A stretch of 64,000 bases of DNA, from contig NZ_LGTC01000001.1 in the NCBI RefSeq assembly GCF_001262605.1, forward strand, positions 6,026,001 through 6,090,000, written 5' to 3'. Below are positions 1 to 9,700 of this stretch, piece by piece (the stretch's first letter is position 1; every line of letters begins with the position of its first letter). The notes beneath the pieces are model-generated. The model saw nothing but the letters and a program-made list of their open reading frames with translations, was not told the origin of the DNA and searched no databases. This stretch comes from Pseudobacteroides cellulosolvens ATCC 35603 = DSM 2933. Its GTDB lineage: Bacteria; Bacillota; Clostridia; Acetivibrionales; DSM-2933. Made by a program: the position numbers and the translations under genes.

Positions 1-246
1 ATCCATCAGTTTTTTCTGATTCTTAGTGACAGAACCTTTCCAGACAAAAGTATATTTATTTGATGCAGCTTCAAGCTTTGTCCCATCAATAAATAGATTT
101 TTCATTGAAATTTCTTTGTTTTCAGCAAGCATCTGCGTAAACTGTGCCAAAAGATTTTCTGAAACAGGTGCAAAATGAATACTTCTGAATCTTGCAATTG
201 TTGTATAATCCGGAGCAGGCGAGCCTTCAAGAAGGTACATATAATT
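1..246 (-). pseudogene. IS1182-type transposase, central fragment
   Basis: The minus-strand frame entering from 246 translates to MYLLEGSPAPDYTTIARFRS, followed by a stretch containing LFIDGTKLEAASNKYTFVWK. This is the conserved central block of IS1182-type (DUF772/DDE) transposases, including the aspartate of 'IDGTK'. It has no start of its own: it is the continuation of the N-terminal piece at 1376-1662, separated by the inserted IS. The frame stays open to base 1, so the C-terminal part is outside the window. The longest ATG-initiated minus-strand ORF here (102-284) is in the wrong frame. Confidence 0.85.
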
Positions 247-247
247 A

Positions 248-1375
248 ACGTGAGTTCGATATAACAAGTGCCATAATTAACCATATCTATAGATTATAAT
301 TAAGTAAGGCTTTAGTATCTTGAATTTTAGAGCCTTTTTTATTATGAAAAGCAGCCTTAAAGTGTGGCAACAAGAACGCTTTTACTAAACTTTAAGCTTG
401 GTTTATTCGGTAAGAAGCTATAAGCAGCAATACCAGCTACGACATTAGTTAAAAAGTTTGTAAAGCTTCTATGCCTAGTATGTTCAATCTGGCAAGTATT
501 TTTCAGAAAATCATTTATTGTCTCAATAAGAGCTCTCTTTCTGAGAAGAAGCTTTTCTTCTATATCAATTAGCTTATTTTTCATGTTCTTTTTTAACTTG
601 GTTATTAGTTTTATCCCTCGGTTATACAACTTTTTAAATAAAGGCTGTGATAAATAACCCTTATCTCCAAAAAGTTTTCCAAACAGGTCTTTTGTAAGTA
701 TATCTATTACCTTTGAGTCTCTATCATCTATATCACCCGGTGTTAAAAAGAATGATAAAATTTCTCCTATTTCATTTACTACAATGTGCAGCTTAAACCC
801 ATAGAACCAACCTGTAGAAGATTTACCTCTCTGAGCAATCTCTTTAAAAACTTTGTGAGAGTGAATTCTTCTGTTATCACAAACATCTAATGTCGTAGAG
901 TCAATAAAGGAAATTCCTGTTGTCTTGCCTAGTCTATATTTTTGTGTGTATAATATTAATGGAATTAGTGCTTGTTGCATTAACTCTACAAACCTTGTAT
1001 AACTTACAAGGCTCGGAAAGTACCCATTTAATCTTTTACAGACAAATTCTTTATAATAATGCTTAAAGTTTCTATAACTCGAATGATGAAAATATATTGT
1101 TATTGTCATTACTTCACTTAATGTCATCATTCTTGAAATGTTAAAGAGGTTAGGTTCCTGCAGTCTATTATCAGTAACCAAATGATGCTTTAAATAGTTG
1201 TCGAGCCTAATGCAAAAATCATCAGTATCGCAGAAAATTTTAATAAGTAAATCTTCCATGAAGCTCCATCCCCTCTGTTAAATTTGTTGCCAACATTGAT
1301 TATACAGATTTGGACAGGAGCTTCATTTTTCATTTCTGTTTCATTCTTATTACAATCATATTATCGAACTCACGT
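248..1375 (-). mobile_element. Complete IS982-family insertion sequence
   Basis: A 1128-bp element bounded by perfect 14-bp terminal inverted repeats (ACGTGAGTTCGATA at 248-261 and its complement at 1362-1375). It is flanked by a direct 6-bp duplication, TAATTA, at 242-247 and 1376-1381. Removing the element and one TAATTA restores the host transposase frame exactly (RDIN-YMYLLEG). TAATTA is palindromic, so it could be read as an inverted-repeat extension, but the frame restoration supports a target duplication. It encodes one intact transposase. Confidence 0.9.
357..1259 (-). CDS. IS982-family transposase
   Basis: A 300-residue DDE transposase of the IS982 family, full length for the family. 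The first catalytic Asp lies in 'GISFIDSTTLDVC', the second in 'LFGDKGYLS', and the Glu probably in the C-terminal helix around 'RKRALIETINDFLK'. The N-terminal third has the family's 'FPSLVSYTRFVELMQ' segment, and 'GFKLHIVVNEIGEI' lies between the two Asp motifs. The frame is uninterrupted, so the element may still be active. It sits inside, and disrupts, an IS1182-type transposase in the same orientation. Confidence 0.92.
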   Translation of the reverse strand: MEDLLIKIFCDTDDFCIRLDNYLKHHLVTDNRLQEPNLFNISRMMTLSEVMTITIYFHHSSYRNFKHYYKEFVCKRLNGYFPSLVSYTRFVELMQQALIPLILYTQKYRLGKTTGISFIDSTTLDVCDNRRIHSHKVFKEIAQRGKSSTGWFYGFKLHIVVNEIGEILSFFLTPGDIDDRDSKVIDILTKDLFGKLFGDKGYLSQPLFKKLYNRGIKLITKLKKNMKNKLIDIEEKLLLRKRALIETINDFLKNTCQIEHTRHRSFTNFLTNVVAGIAAYSFLPNKPSLKFSKSVLVATL

Positions 1376-1662
1376 TAATTAATGTCCCGCTTGCAGGCTC
1401 TTTCGATTTTCCTTGTAGAATAATTACTATTCATATAAGCATATAGCATGATCTTCAGCATCTGTGTTGGGGTTGCTTGTTTTTTCCTTAAACGGGAATA
1501 AGTCTTATATAATTCTGATAAATTCATCTCCTCTACAATTTGACCCAGCAACCTTACAGAATCATCATTCGGAATCATACATTCAACATTTAACGGCAAT
1601 TTTAATTGATAGAAACCACCGTGCGTAGTATAATCTTTATGTGTTAAATTTTTTACTAGCAT
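1376..1662 (-). pseudogene. IS1182-type transposase, N-terminal fragment
   Basis: The N-terminal ~95 residues of an IS1182-type transposase, starting at 1662. 'PTQMLKIMLYAYMNSNYSTR' is the typical N-terminal helical region, and 'KIERACKRDIN' is the motif that normally runs straight into 'FMWLLEG..PAPD'. The frame stops just inside the inserted IS982 element. The rest of the protein continues at 246 downward, so the gene is inactivated by insertion. Confidence 0.85.
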
Positions 1663-1795
1663 AAAAATATTTTACACCTTTTGCCGGACTTTGAATAGTC
1701 TGGCAATTGTTTTTTGCAAGTAAAAAGGGCTCCTACACTAATTTCTTAGTGCAACAGCCCCTTCCAGCTTTATATTATATTACTTTATCCATCCT

Positions 1796-2755
1796 TTAGT
1801 TATTATGCTTTGATTTATACTCATCGATGAAGTCTTCAACAAACTTTTTGGTAACTTCATAGTCAAAGGCATCAAGGTCAGTGCCGCCTTTAGCTACATA
1901 ACCAGCCAGGAAATGAAACCCGTCCATATCAAATTCAATAATCTTCTGCTTAACAATACCTTTTGGCTGTTTTGTATTATCAGTATAAGCAAATTGTCCA
2001 TCAAATACCATTGGGTGATCAGCTTTTACTTGTGCAGTATATCTGCATTCTACACCTTTATATGAAAACTGGCTGATTTTTTCCTCGAAAGTGGAATCAT
2101 CCCTAAATGGTTTTTCAAGTGGTTTTGCCATATGAATAAAAAGCACATAATCACCAGAAAATTGACCGCTTTTTGAAAATACCATTGAAAAACGTGTTTT
2201 TGAATTAAACCCTTGAAGTCTTTCATCATTGGGGTAATTTCTAAGCATTTCCATTAAGTCACTATTGCTTAATTGCAATAAGTCACTTGACTTTCCATTT
2301 AAGCTCATACCTATTTCTGCCTCTACCTTTTTAAATTCACCAAGCTTTTCCGGCACAAAAGGCTCAAAACCAAGCTTGTTAATTAGTTGATCTCTGGCAA
2401 ATTCCTCTATATGTATTCCGCCGAAATTTAATATGGTCATTTCTTCTGTTGAGTCCTTTTCAACAATTTTATAGGAATCGCCTTCTTTATCTAATGAAAA
2501 TATAGTCTGAACTATATTGGAAGCAGCAATCCTTACATCCTCCGAAAATGCCATCATCCCCGTAAAGGCAATAACAACAGAACATATGGCTGTAACAGCT
2601 ATTCTAACAGAAAATCTCATATTTTTCACCGCTCCTTTTCTTTCCTGTTTTCTTGCAGCATCTTCAATTGCCGCTTCTGTAATATTCTTTTCAGGACTTA
2701 TAGCTGCTCTTAGTTTTAGAAAACCGGACAATTCTTTGTCAAAATTATCATTCAT
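1796..2755 (-). CDS. Anti-sigma factor-like single-pass membrane protein
   Basis: A 319-residue protein with a ~45-residue cytoplasmic N-terminus, one transmembrane helix (about residues 48-70, 'VRIAVTAICSVVIAFTGMMA') and a ~245-residue extracytoplasmic domain. The gene follows the ECF sigma gene at 2789-3379 with a 33-bp gap in the same direction, the usual layout for a sigma factor and its membrane anti-sigma. The start is preceded by AAAGGTGG. No zinc-finger (HxxxCxxC) motif is present, so it is not a ZAS-type anti-sigma; it resembles DUF4367/DUF4179-type proteins found beside Firmicute ECF genes. The role is inferred from architecture and neighbourhood. Confidence 0.6.
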   Translation of the reverse strand: MNDNFDKELSGFLKLRAAISPEKNITEAAIEDAARKQERKGAVKNMRFSVRIAVTAICSVVIAFTGMMAFSEDVRIAASNIVQTIFSLDKEGDSYKIVEKDSTEEMTILNFGGIHIEEFARDQLINKLGFEPFVPEKLGEFKKVEAEIGMSLNGKSSDLLQLSNSDLMEMLRNYPNDERLQGFNSKTRFSMVFSKSGQFSGDYVLFIHMAKPLEKPFRDDSTFEEKISQFSYKGVECRYTAQVKADHPMVFDGQFAYTDNTKQPKGIVKQKIIEFDMDGFHFLAGYVAKGGTDLDAFDYEVTKKFVEDFIDEYKSKHNN

Positions 2756-2788
2756 TTATAAATACCACCTTTCGGTTTGCCATGATTT

Positions 2789-3379
2789 TTACCTGTAATA
2801 ACTTGCCTTCTTTATATTTCTTCCTTCCATAAAGCTTTCGCTGCTTTCGTCTACAGCATTCTCCAGCTTTTTACGCAAAACATTCCTCGCATAGTAAAGC
2901 CTGGTTTTTACTGTAGCTCTTAAACTTCCTGTAACTTTTGAAATTTCCTCTATGGACATTCCATTAAAATAATGAAGTATAACAACTGTTTTTAGGTTAT
3001 TGGACAGCCTATCTACAGCATTAATAACGCTTTGATTCATCATTTCCACTTGAACTTCTTCTTCTGTACTATATTGAGTGACGCTTTCCTTAGAAAGTAT
3101 ATCATCAGGCACTAATTTTTCATGATTCTTTACCATTTTCCAACCTATCCGAGTAATCATTCTGTAAAACCATACATTAAAGGCTTCAGGACTCCTCAAA
3201 GTCTTTATTTGTTCTATACAGCACACAAATGCCTCTTGGACGATATCCTCTGCAAGTCCTCTTTTACCCGCTATAAGGTATGCCGTTCCAAAAGCTTTTT
3301 GCTCCATATGATTAAATAATTCTCTAAACGCTTCTGTATCTCCTAGCTGACACTTTGTTACTGTTTCCTCAAGATTCAA
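2789..3379 (-). CDS. ECF-type RNA polymerase sigma factor
   Basis: A sigma-70 family group 4 (ECF) protein. Region 2 is seen in 'GLAEDIVQEAFVCCIEQIKT' and region 4 in 'TVVILHYFNGMSIEEISKVT' followed by 'ATVKTRLYYARNVLRKKL', the helix-turn-helix that reads the -35 element. I chose a TTG start at 3377-3379 because an AGGAG lies 8 nt upstream; the frame is open further upstream but without a good ribosome-binding site. That gives ~196 residues, normal for the family. It is co-oriented with the putative anti-sigma gene downstream, so it probably responds to an envelope signal through that partner. Confidence 0.88.
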   Translation of the reverse strand: MNLEETVTKCQLGDTEAFRELFNHMEQKAFGTAYLIAGKRGLAEDIVQEAFVCCIEQIKTLRSPEAFNVWFYRMITRIGWKMVKNHEKLVPDDILSKESVTQYSTEEEVQVEMMNQSVINAVDRLSNNLKTVVILHYFNGMSIEEISKVTGSLRATVKTRLYYARNVLRKKLENAVDESSESFMEGRNIKKASYYR

Positions 3380-3600
3380 TGTATCATCTCCTCTCAAAAA
3401 GGTACCTTTCATATATATAGAGCATAAAGGATTAAAAAGGTTTTGTAAATTTTTAAAAAATTGCAATATTTATTATAATTTGAAATTCTATTAGTCAGGC
3501 AGGTAAATTATATATGTAATTTATAGAATATAGTGTAAAGAAATGATAAAATAAATTGCTGTTTTATAATGTATTAAATTAGTTTTTTTGGGGGCAATTA

Positions 3601-5235
3601 ATGAATAAAGTAACTAAGAACATTGATAGCTATTATAAGCTTCTCTTTGAAAACAATCCTGTAATGCAGATCATATTGAACCGAGACAGTTTTCAAATTA
3701 TAGATGCGAATAAAGCTGCCAGAGATTTTTTCCGGGACATTAGTTATAGTTGTAACGGTGAATGCATAACTAAAATTATGCCAGAAGACACTGTGCTTTT
3801 AATAACAAAGCATATAAATAATTTATCTATTGCTAAAAGTGAGAAAGTTTCAATAAACCTTGAAAAGGAGAAAGAAAAATTCAACTTTTTGCTGGAGATA
3901 AGTTTTATTTTTTCAGAACAAACTACAGATTTGTTATTTAGCTTTACTAATACCACCGATTACTTAAACACAGCTGAAAGCAAAATTAAGACGATGGAGC
4001 AGGCACTAGAGCTAAGCCAAGCGAAATATAGAACTCTTATTGAGAACACTTCAGATATCATGTTTTCATATGATGCTAAGGGAGTATTTACATATATGAG
4101 CAATTCTGTAAATAGATTCGGTTATCAAGTGGATGAGATTATCGGGAAAAATGTTATGGATTTTATTCATGAAGAAGACAGGGAATATGTTTATAAAGAA
4201 ATAAGCAATTCGCTGTCAGGCTTAAAAGGTCAAGTTCCAAGGATCTTCAGGATAAAATTAAAAGACAATTCATATATAGTGGTTGAGGAAATTGGAGAAA
4301 GCATTCTGGACGAATTGGGTAAGGTGGTCATGATTACTGGAATTTTAAGAGATATTTCTGATCGGAAGAAGAATTTGGAGCTGACCCAAAAAATTGAGCA
4401 AAACAATTTATTATTGAGAGAGGCAAAGGAATATGACAAACTGAAGACTGAGTTTTTCGCAAATATATCCCACGAGTTCAGAACCCCACTTAGTGTTATT
4501 ATGGCTACGCTTCAGCTTTTTAAACTCATCGCAAAAAAGAATTGTAAAAATTGTGAGCAGATGGAAAAGTTTAATAGCTACTTTTATACAATAAAACAAA
4601 ACTGTTACAGATTAACTCGATTGGTTAATAATTTAATAGATATCACTAGAATTGACTCGGATTTTTATATTATCAGCCTGCAAAACCATAACATTGTAAA
4701 AATTATTGAAAATATAGTATTATCAATATCTGAATTTGTTGAAAATAAAGGCCTTACAATAGAGCTGATAAAAGAAGATGATGTCATAATAACAGCTTGT
4801 GACCCTGATAAGGTTGAAAGAATTATGCTGAATTTAATATCCAATGCCATCAAGTTCAACTTAGAGGGAGGAAAAATTACAATTAAAATTAAGCGGGTTG
4901 ACAACGATATACAAGTATCTGTTATAGACACCGGTATAGGTATACCACCTGATAAGCTCAATATAATCTTTGAACGATTCAGACAAATTGATAAGTCTCT
5001 TACAAGAAATAGGGAGGGAAGCGGAATTGGACTTTCGCTTGTTAAAAGCCTGGTAGAAATGCATGAGGGAAAAATATATGTTGAGAGTAAGTATGGATGC
5101 GGCAGTAAATTTATTATTAACCTGCCTCAAAGGTATGTAAACAACAAGGAAATTCATCAAAATAACTATGATAAAAAGAGAGAAGTACAAATTGAAAAAA
5201 TCCAGATAGAGTTTTCTGATATTTACATGAAATAG
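3601..5235 (+). CDS. PAS-domain sensor histidine kinase (orphan)
   Basis: A 544-residue kinase without clear transmembrane segments, so probably cytoplasmic. Two PAS regions come first (about 10-120 and 140-255; 'YRTLIENTSDIMFSYDAKGV' begins the second). HisKA follows with the phospho-acceptor His291 in 'FFANISHEFRTPLS'. The HATPase_c domain has the N box 'NLISNAIKFN', G1 'DTGIGI' and G2 'GSGIGLSLVKSL'. All catalytic motifs are intact. GGGGG lies upstream of the ATG at 3601. No response regulator is adjacent, so its partner must be elsewhere. What the PAS domains sense cannot be told from the sequence. Confidence 0.9.
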   Translation: MNKVTKNIDSYYKLLFENNPVMQIILNRDSFQIIDANKAARDFFRDISYSCNGECITKIMPEDTVLLITKHINNLSIAKSEKVSINLEKEKEKFNFLLEISFIFSEQTTDLLFSFTNTTDYLNTAESKIKTMEQALELSQAKYRTLIENTSDIMFSYDAKGVFTYMSNSVNRFGYQVDEIIGKNVMDFIHEEDREYVYKEISNSLSGLKGQVPRIFRIKLKDNSYIVVEEIGESILDELGKVVMITGILRDISDRKKNLELTQKIEQNNLLLREAKEYDKLKTEFFANISHEFRTPLSVIMATLQLFKLIAKKNCKNCEQMEKFNSYFYTIKQNCYRLTRLVNNLIDITRIDSDFYIISLQNHNIVKIIENIVLSISEFVENKGLTIELIKEDDVIITACDPDKVERIMLNLISNAIKFNLEGGKITIKIKRVDNDIQVSVIDTGIGIPPDKLNIIFERFRQIDKSLTRNREGSGIGLSLVKSLVEMHEGKIYVESKYGCGSKFIINLPQRYVNNKEIHQNNYDKKREVQIEKIQIEFSDIYMK

Positions 5236-5285
5236 ATGTATATGGGATAGGCCCTATAAAAACAAATATTAGGTTTCGTATATTT

Positions 5286-5343
5286 CCGAGAAATTATGGC
5301 GTATACTACACCATAATTTCTCACGACAACAATCAAGGTTGAA
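5286..5343. repeat. Palindromic intergenic repeat, copy A
   Basis: A 12-bp perfect inverted repeat (GAGAAATTATGG, 11-nt loop, CCATAATTTCTC, 5288-5322) followed by a conserved tail. It lies between the convergent kinase and nuclease genes. A related sequence with the same tail order (TTTCTCACGA..AA..T.AAG.TTGA) occurs at 39479-39533. There is no T-run next to the stem, so it is not a classical terminator. Confidence 0.6.
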
Positions 5344-5365
5344 AATCATTTAATGACTTTGTCAC

Positions 5366-5694
5366 CTACCTTTTAGAGCGTCTGTAGCCGGCGGCTTGAG
5401 CCTCCGCTTCCGTATCAAAGTATTCCTCTGCGATTGTCCTATCATAGAATGCTCCTCCAGGTACATGATATATTTTCTCGCCGCTTGAGCTGATATTGCC
5501 TTTAATTTTACCTTTTGTCTGATTGGCATCAGGCGGTTTTGTGGAGGTGGGTTTTTTAGTTTCAGTAGGTTTTTTAGTAGGAGAGGGCTTTAAAGTAGGC
5601 TTTGCAATAGGTGCTTTGTTAGTCTCAAGCGACCAAAGACCCACACCTGCTTCCCTTGCTTCTATGGAGAATCTTATGAAATATTCTGAATACT
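5366..5694 (-). pseudogene. Thermonuclease, C-terminal part displaced by frameshift
   Basis: This frame continues the nuclease gene that stops at 5695. The five-C run on the minus strand (G5 at 5702-5706 on the plus strand) appears one base short. With six C's the protein would read through 'TYPPDVKYSEYFIRFSIEAR' into 'EAGVGLWSLETNKAPIAKPT'. What follows is a Pro/Thr/Lys-rich linker and a conserved end, 'KIYHVPGGAFYDRTIAEEYF..EAEAQAAGYRRSKR', which often terminates clostridial SNase-type nucleases. The only ATG here (5644) has no convincing ribosome-binding site. Confidence 0.8.
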
Positions 5695-6357
5695 TTACAT
5701 CGGGGGATAAGTAGAGGCCTGAGCATACCCCTTAAGGACCAATATAGCATTAAACATTTTCGAACGTATGCTTGTCTCATTAATTGTCCCGGGGTCTTCC
5801 AGCCAAATAATTCGTAGTAGTCTTCCATATCTATCTCTATCGCTTACATCTTTTTCGAGATATATAGTTTTACCTGTAAGAGAATTTTTCGTAAATTCAG
5901 AGGCTTCACTTCCATAGGGCTCATGGCGGGTAGTGCTTTCAGGAGTATTAACTCCAATAAGCCTTACCTTTTCTGTACTGCCATTTGAAAGGCTTACTTC
6001 AAGGGTGTCTCCATCCACTATTCTAACAACTTTAACAGATTCAAGAGATGTTTTTTTGGTCTGATTATCTGGCTGAAGCGTTGGTGCTGTCGGGCTACCG
6101 GGATTTGCAGGACGCTTTTGTGAATATTCATCAATTGTGTTTTCATTCTGGGATATATTATTTGGGGTGTTTTTATTGTTTGAAGGAATTATTGCAAACA
6201 AAAATATAGAGGAAAATACAAAAGTAAGTATTAGGCGAGCAGTCAAAGTGTATCTCTTGTTTTTCCACAATAAGTACGCTCCTAAAGGAGCAAATAATAT
6301 AAGCATAGCCCACATGAACCAGGATTTATTGTAAAACCTGACCTGATTATTATTCAT
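5695..6357 (-). CDS. Membrane-anchored thermonuclease (SNase family), frameshifted
   Basis: A 220-residue reading frame. Two N-terminal hydrophobic segments (about 12-30 and 38-58) are followed by a polar linker and a staphylococcal-nuclease domain (about 110-215). Catalytic-site motifs are visible: 'VRIVDGDTLEV' with Ca-binding Asp, 'VRLIGVNTPES' with the Arg and Glu, and 'DRDRYGRLLR' with the second Arg. The product should be a Ca-dependent endonuclease facing the outside of the membrane. The frame ends prematurely at 'ASTYPPM' because of the homopolymer shift near 5702-5706; the rest lies at 5366-5694. An AGGAGG lies 11 nt upstream of the ATG. Confidence 0.85.
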   Translation of the reverse strand: MNNNQVRFYNKSWFMWAMLILFAPLGAYLLWKNKRYTLTARLILTFVFSSIFLFAIIPSNNKNTPNNISQNENTIDEYSQKRPANPGSPTAPTLQPDNQTKKTSLESVKVVRIVDGDTLEVSLSNGSTEKVRLIGVNTPESTTRHEPYGSEASEFTKNSLTGKTIYLEKDVSDRDRYGRLLRIIWLEDPGTINETSIRSKMFNAILVLKGYAQASTYPPM

Positions 6358-6710
6358 TTAATATAAAACCTCCTATGAAAAATCTAAATTAGTTATAAAA
6401 GTATTATTACATTATGGTTATAATACTATGACTTTAAATGTGTTGAAAATAAGCAATTATATGCCAATAGAATTTATAGGAAGAGGGCTCTACAGTGCAA
6501 AGTTATAATGCAGATGGAAAGTGTGTAAAACCTGCATTACAAAAATGGACAAAATAAAAGAAAAAATCACTCCTTTTATGTATATTTAACTTAACATAAA
6601 ATATTTGTAGAATTATGCCAAGATTGGGTACAAAATAGCATGCTTTAACATTTACATATGAATAATCAAATTATAAAATAATGTCATAAAAATAGAAAGG
6701 GGAGTTGTAA
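6358..6710. other. Divergent intergenic region
   Basis: A 353-bp AT-rich spacer between the divergently transcribed nuclease and the large dockerin gene, so it must hold promoters for both. I see no ORF, RNA or strong hairpin. The dockerin gene has AGGGGAG ending 6 nt before its ATG at 6711. Confidence 0.5.
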
Positions 6711-9700
6711 ATGTTAAAGAAGGTTTACGTGCTGCTTATTATTTTACTTGTGAGTCTTGGACTTAATGGGAGCTTTAGCTTTGCAGAAGGGGATAGCCAA
6801 GGGGGGAATAAGGTATCGGGCTACATAGATGCAGATTTTACATATTCCAAAACAGCTTCACTATATGTAAAATCAGGTTTTAAAGTAGAGATAGCAGGTA
6901 ATACAAAATATACTGCTTTAACAGATGCAAGCGGATATTTTGAAATAATCCTTGCCGACAATTCAGAGATTTCCAAGTGTGATATTATTATAAGTAAGCC
7001 AGGTTATCTATCGAGGATTATTAAAAATGTAATCCCTAATAATCCTATATTGACTTTATCAGATATGGATAAACCAATAAAGCTTTTAGCTGGTGATATC
7101 CCAAACAATGGAAAGCAGGACAGCGTAATAAACATGGCCGATATTGTGAGTATTGCAAAATGCTTTGGTACAAAAAATGGTGATGTTGATTTCAGTGAAA
7201 TATTTGATTTTAATAGGGATAATAAAATTAATATGGCTGATATAATGATTATGGCAAAGTCTTTTAATATGACAATATCAGACTATCCGGAATATATTAT
7301 TAACTCTGGTTCAACGGCTACTACTAAACCTACTGTTTCCGCTACTTCAATACAAACAGCAACTCCTATGCCTAAAGAACAATGGATTCCCTATGAATTA
7401 TCGCCTGAGCAGATCAGCTTATGTGTAAAGAAAGATTCGAAAGGCTATTTCTATGGAATTGTGGAATTGACTTTTCCAGATAGTGGCTATAGAGTCAGCT
7501 ATGATGACGAGATAGGTGGGTATACAGATTTAAGCAAGGATGACAGCCAAATAAGATATATGATAAATGTGTTTAAACCGAAAGTAGAAAAATGGACAGG
7601 TCCCAGCTTAACAGTTATTACTAAGAAAACACTGGTATATGATCTTGGAATGGGTACTGAATTGGTGCCTTTTGTAAAATACATTTTCTCATTTACATCT
7701 GACTTAAACAATAAAATATCTTTCCAATTTACTTCAGATTCAGATATTCCGCTTTTATCAACGGTTATACCAACAGCAACACCAACTCCTGCACCTAAAG
7801 AGCAGTGGGTTCCCTATGAATTATCACCAGAACAGATAAGTGTAAGTGTAAAGAAGGATGCTGCAGGCTTTTATTATGGAGTTGTACAGCTTACTTTCCC
7901 TGATAGTGGTTTCAGAGTAAACTATGATGATGAAACAGGTGGTTATACCGATACAACAGGAGATTGGCAAATGACATATATGACAAATGTGTTTAAGCCA
8001 AAGGTAGAGAGATGGACAGGCCCTAGCTTAACAGTTATAACTAAGAAAACACTTATATATAAACTTAACATTGGTACAGTATTAGTACCATTTACAAGAT
8101 ATGTATTCTCATTTACATCTGACTTAAATAACAAAATATCCTACCAGTTTACTTCAGATTCAGACATTCCGCTTCTGCCCATAGTAACTCCTATAGCTAC
8201 TAATCAAGCTACTCCTACAGCTACTCCAACAGTTACACCAACTCCTACTTCTAAAGAGCAGTGGGTTCCTTATGAATTGTCGCCTGAACAGATCAGTGTA
8301 TGCGTAAAGAAAGATTTGCAAGGGTTTTACTATGGAGTTGTACAGCTTACTTTCCCTGATAGTGGTTTCAGAGTGAACTATGATGATGAAACAGGTGGTT
8401 ATACCGATACAACAGGAGATTGGCAAATGACATATATGATAAATGTGTTTAAGCCAAAGGTAGAGAGATGGACAGGCCCTAGCTGCACAGTTATGACTAA
8501 GAAAACACTTGTATATAAACTCGATATAGGTACAATGTTAACACCATTTACAAGATATGTATTCTCATTTACATCTGACTTGAATAACAAGATATCCTTC
8601 CAGTTTACTTCAGATACAGACATTCCGCTTTTGCCAACAGCAACTCCTATAGCTAGTTCAGCAGTTACACCAACTCCTGAACCAAAAGAACAGTGGGTTC
8701 CCTATGAACTATCACCTGAGCAGATAAGTTTAAATGTAAAGAAGGATGCTGCAGGATTTTATTATGGAATTGTGGAACTGACTTTTCCTGATAGCGGATA
8801 CAGAGTCAGCTATGAAGATGATACAGGCGGGTATATCGATGGCAGAGGCGACTGGCAAATGAGATATATGATAAATGTGTTTAAGCCAAAGGTAGAGAGA
8901 TGGACCGGGGCGAGCTGTACAGTTATGACTAAGAAAACACTTGTATATAAACTCGACATAGGTACAATTCTAACCCCATTTACAAGATATGTATTTTCAT
9001 TTACATATGACTTAAATAACAAGATATCATTCCAGTTTACTTCAGATTCAGACATTCCGTTTCTATCTACAGAAGTAACTGCAACACCATACCCTACATT
9101 TATACCTCCTACTCCTACCCCTGAAGATCCTAAGGGTGAATGGGTTCAGTGCAGTCCTTTGAAAGATTGGATAAATGTGTCTGTATCAAAAGATTCCAGC
9201 GGCGAATACGGTGATAATAGATACCTGGCCACAGTTAAGTACAATTTTCCAGACAGTGGCTATAAGGTAGATTATGTAGATCGTGTGGGCATTGTTTCAA
9301 CTGTTATGTCAGATGGAACAACTCAAATATCATTTAAGCCTGTAAACGAACCCATAGTAAAAAAGTGGACAGGAAAAAGTGATGGTGTACCTACTGAAAT
9401 AAAAATAGCTTACAGCCTTTTCATAAAAAAAGGCAGCAGCAAAAACAAATACATTTTTACATATAGAAACGGCTCAGATAATATTTCATGTCAATTTGCT
9501 GCGGTACCATCACCAACATCGACTGCTTCCTTATTAAAAGCTAAGTCGGTAGCTGCAGGTGAAGGATTTACTGTAGTTCTAAAAGATGATGGTACTTTCC
9601 AGGCATGGGGCACAGAAACCAATAACCGCTGTGATGTTCCTAAAGATGTGAAGGGAGTAAAAGCTATATCGGCAGGTCTTTGGCATGGAGTGGCTCTTAA

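Larger units (their letters stand above)
1..1761 (-). mobile_element. IS1182-family element, interrupted and cut by window edge
   Basis: Remnant of an IS1182-type insertion sequence read on the minus strand. Its outer end is probably the GGGGCTGTTGCACTAAG motif (reverse complement of 1745-1761), which resembles the known IS1182-type terminal repeat. The transposase start lies at 1662 and its downstream part runs off base 1. The reading frame is split by the IS982-type element at 248-1375. The opposite end lies outside the window. Confidence 0.75.

Noticed and set aside
102..284. Minus-strand ORF of 60 codons
   Set aside because: Wrong frame; the true frame here is the IS1182-type transposase entering from 246.
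7499..9055. Four or five similar minus-strand ORFs (60-90 codons) across 7499-9055
   Set aside because: They are antisense shadows of the repeated modules of the dockerin protein; they look alike only because the sense repeats do.
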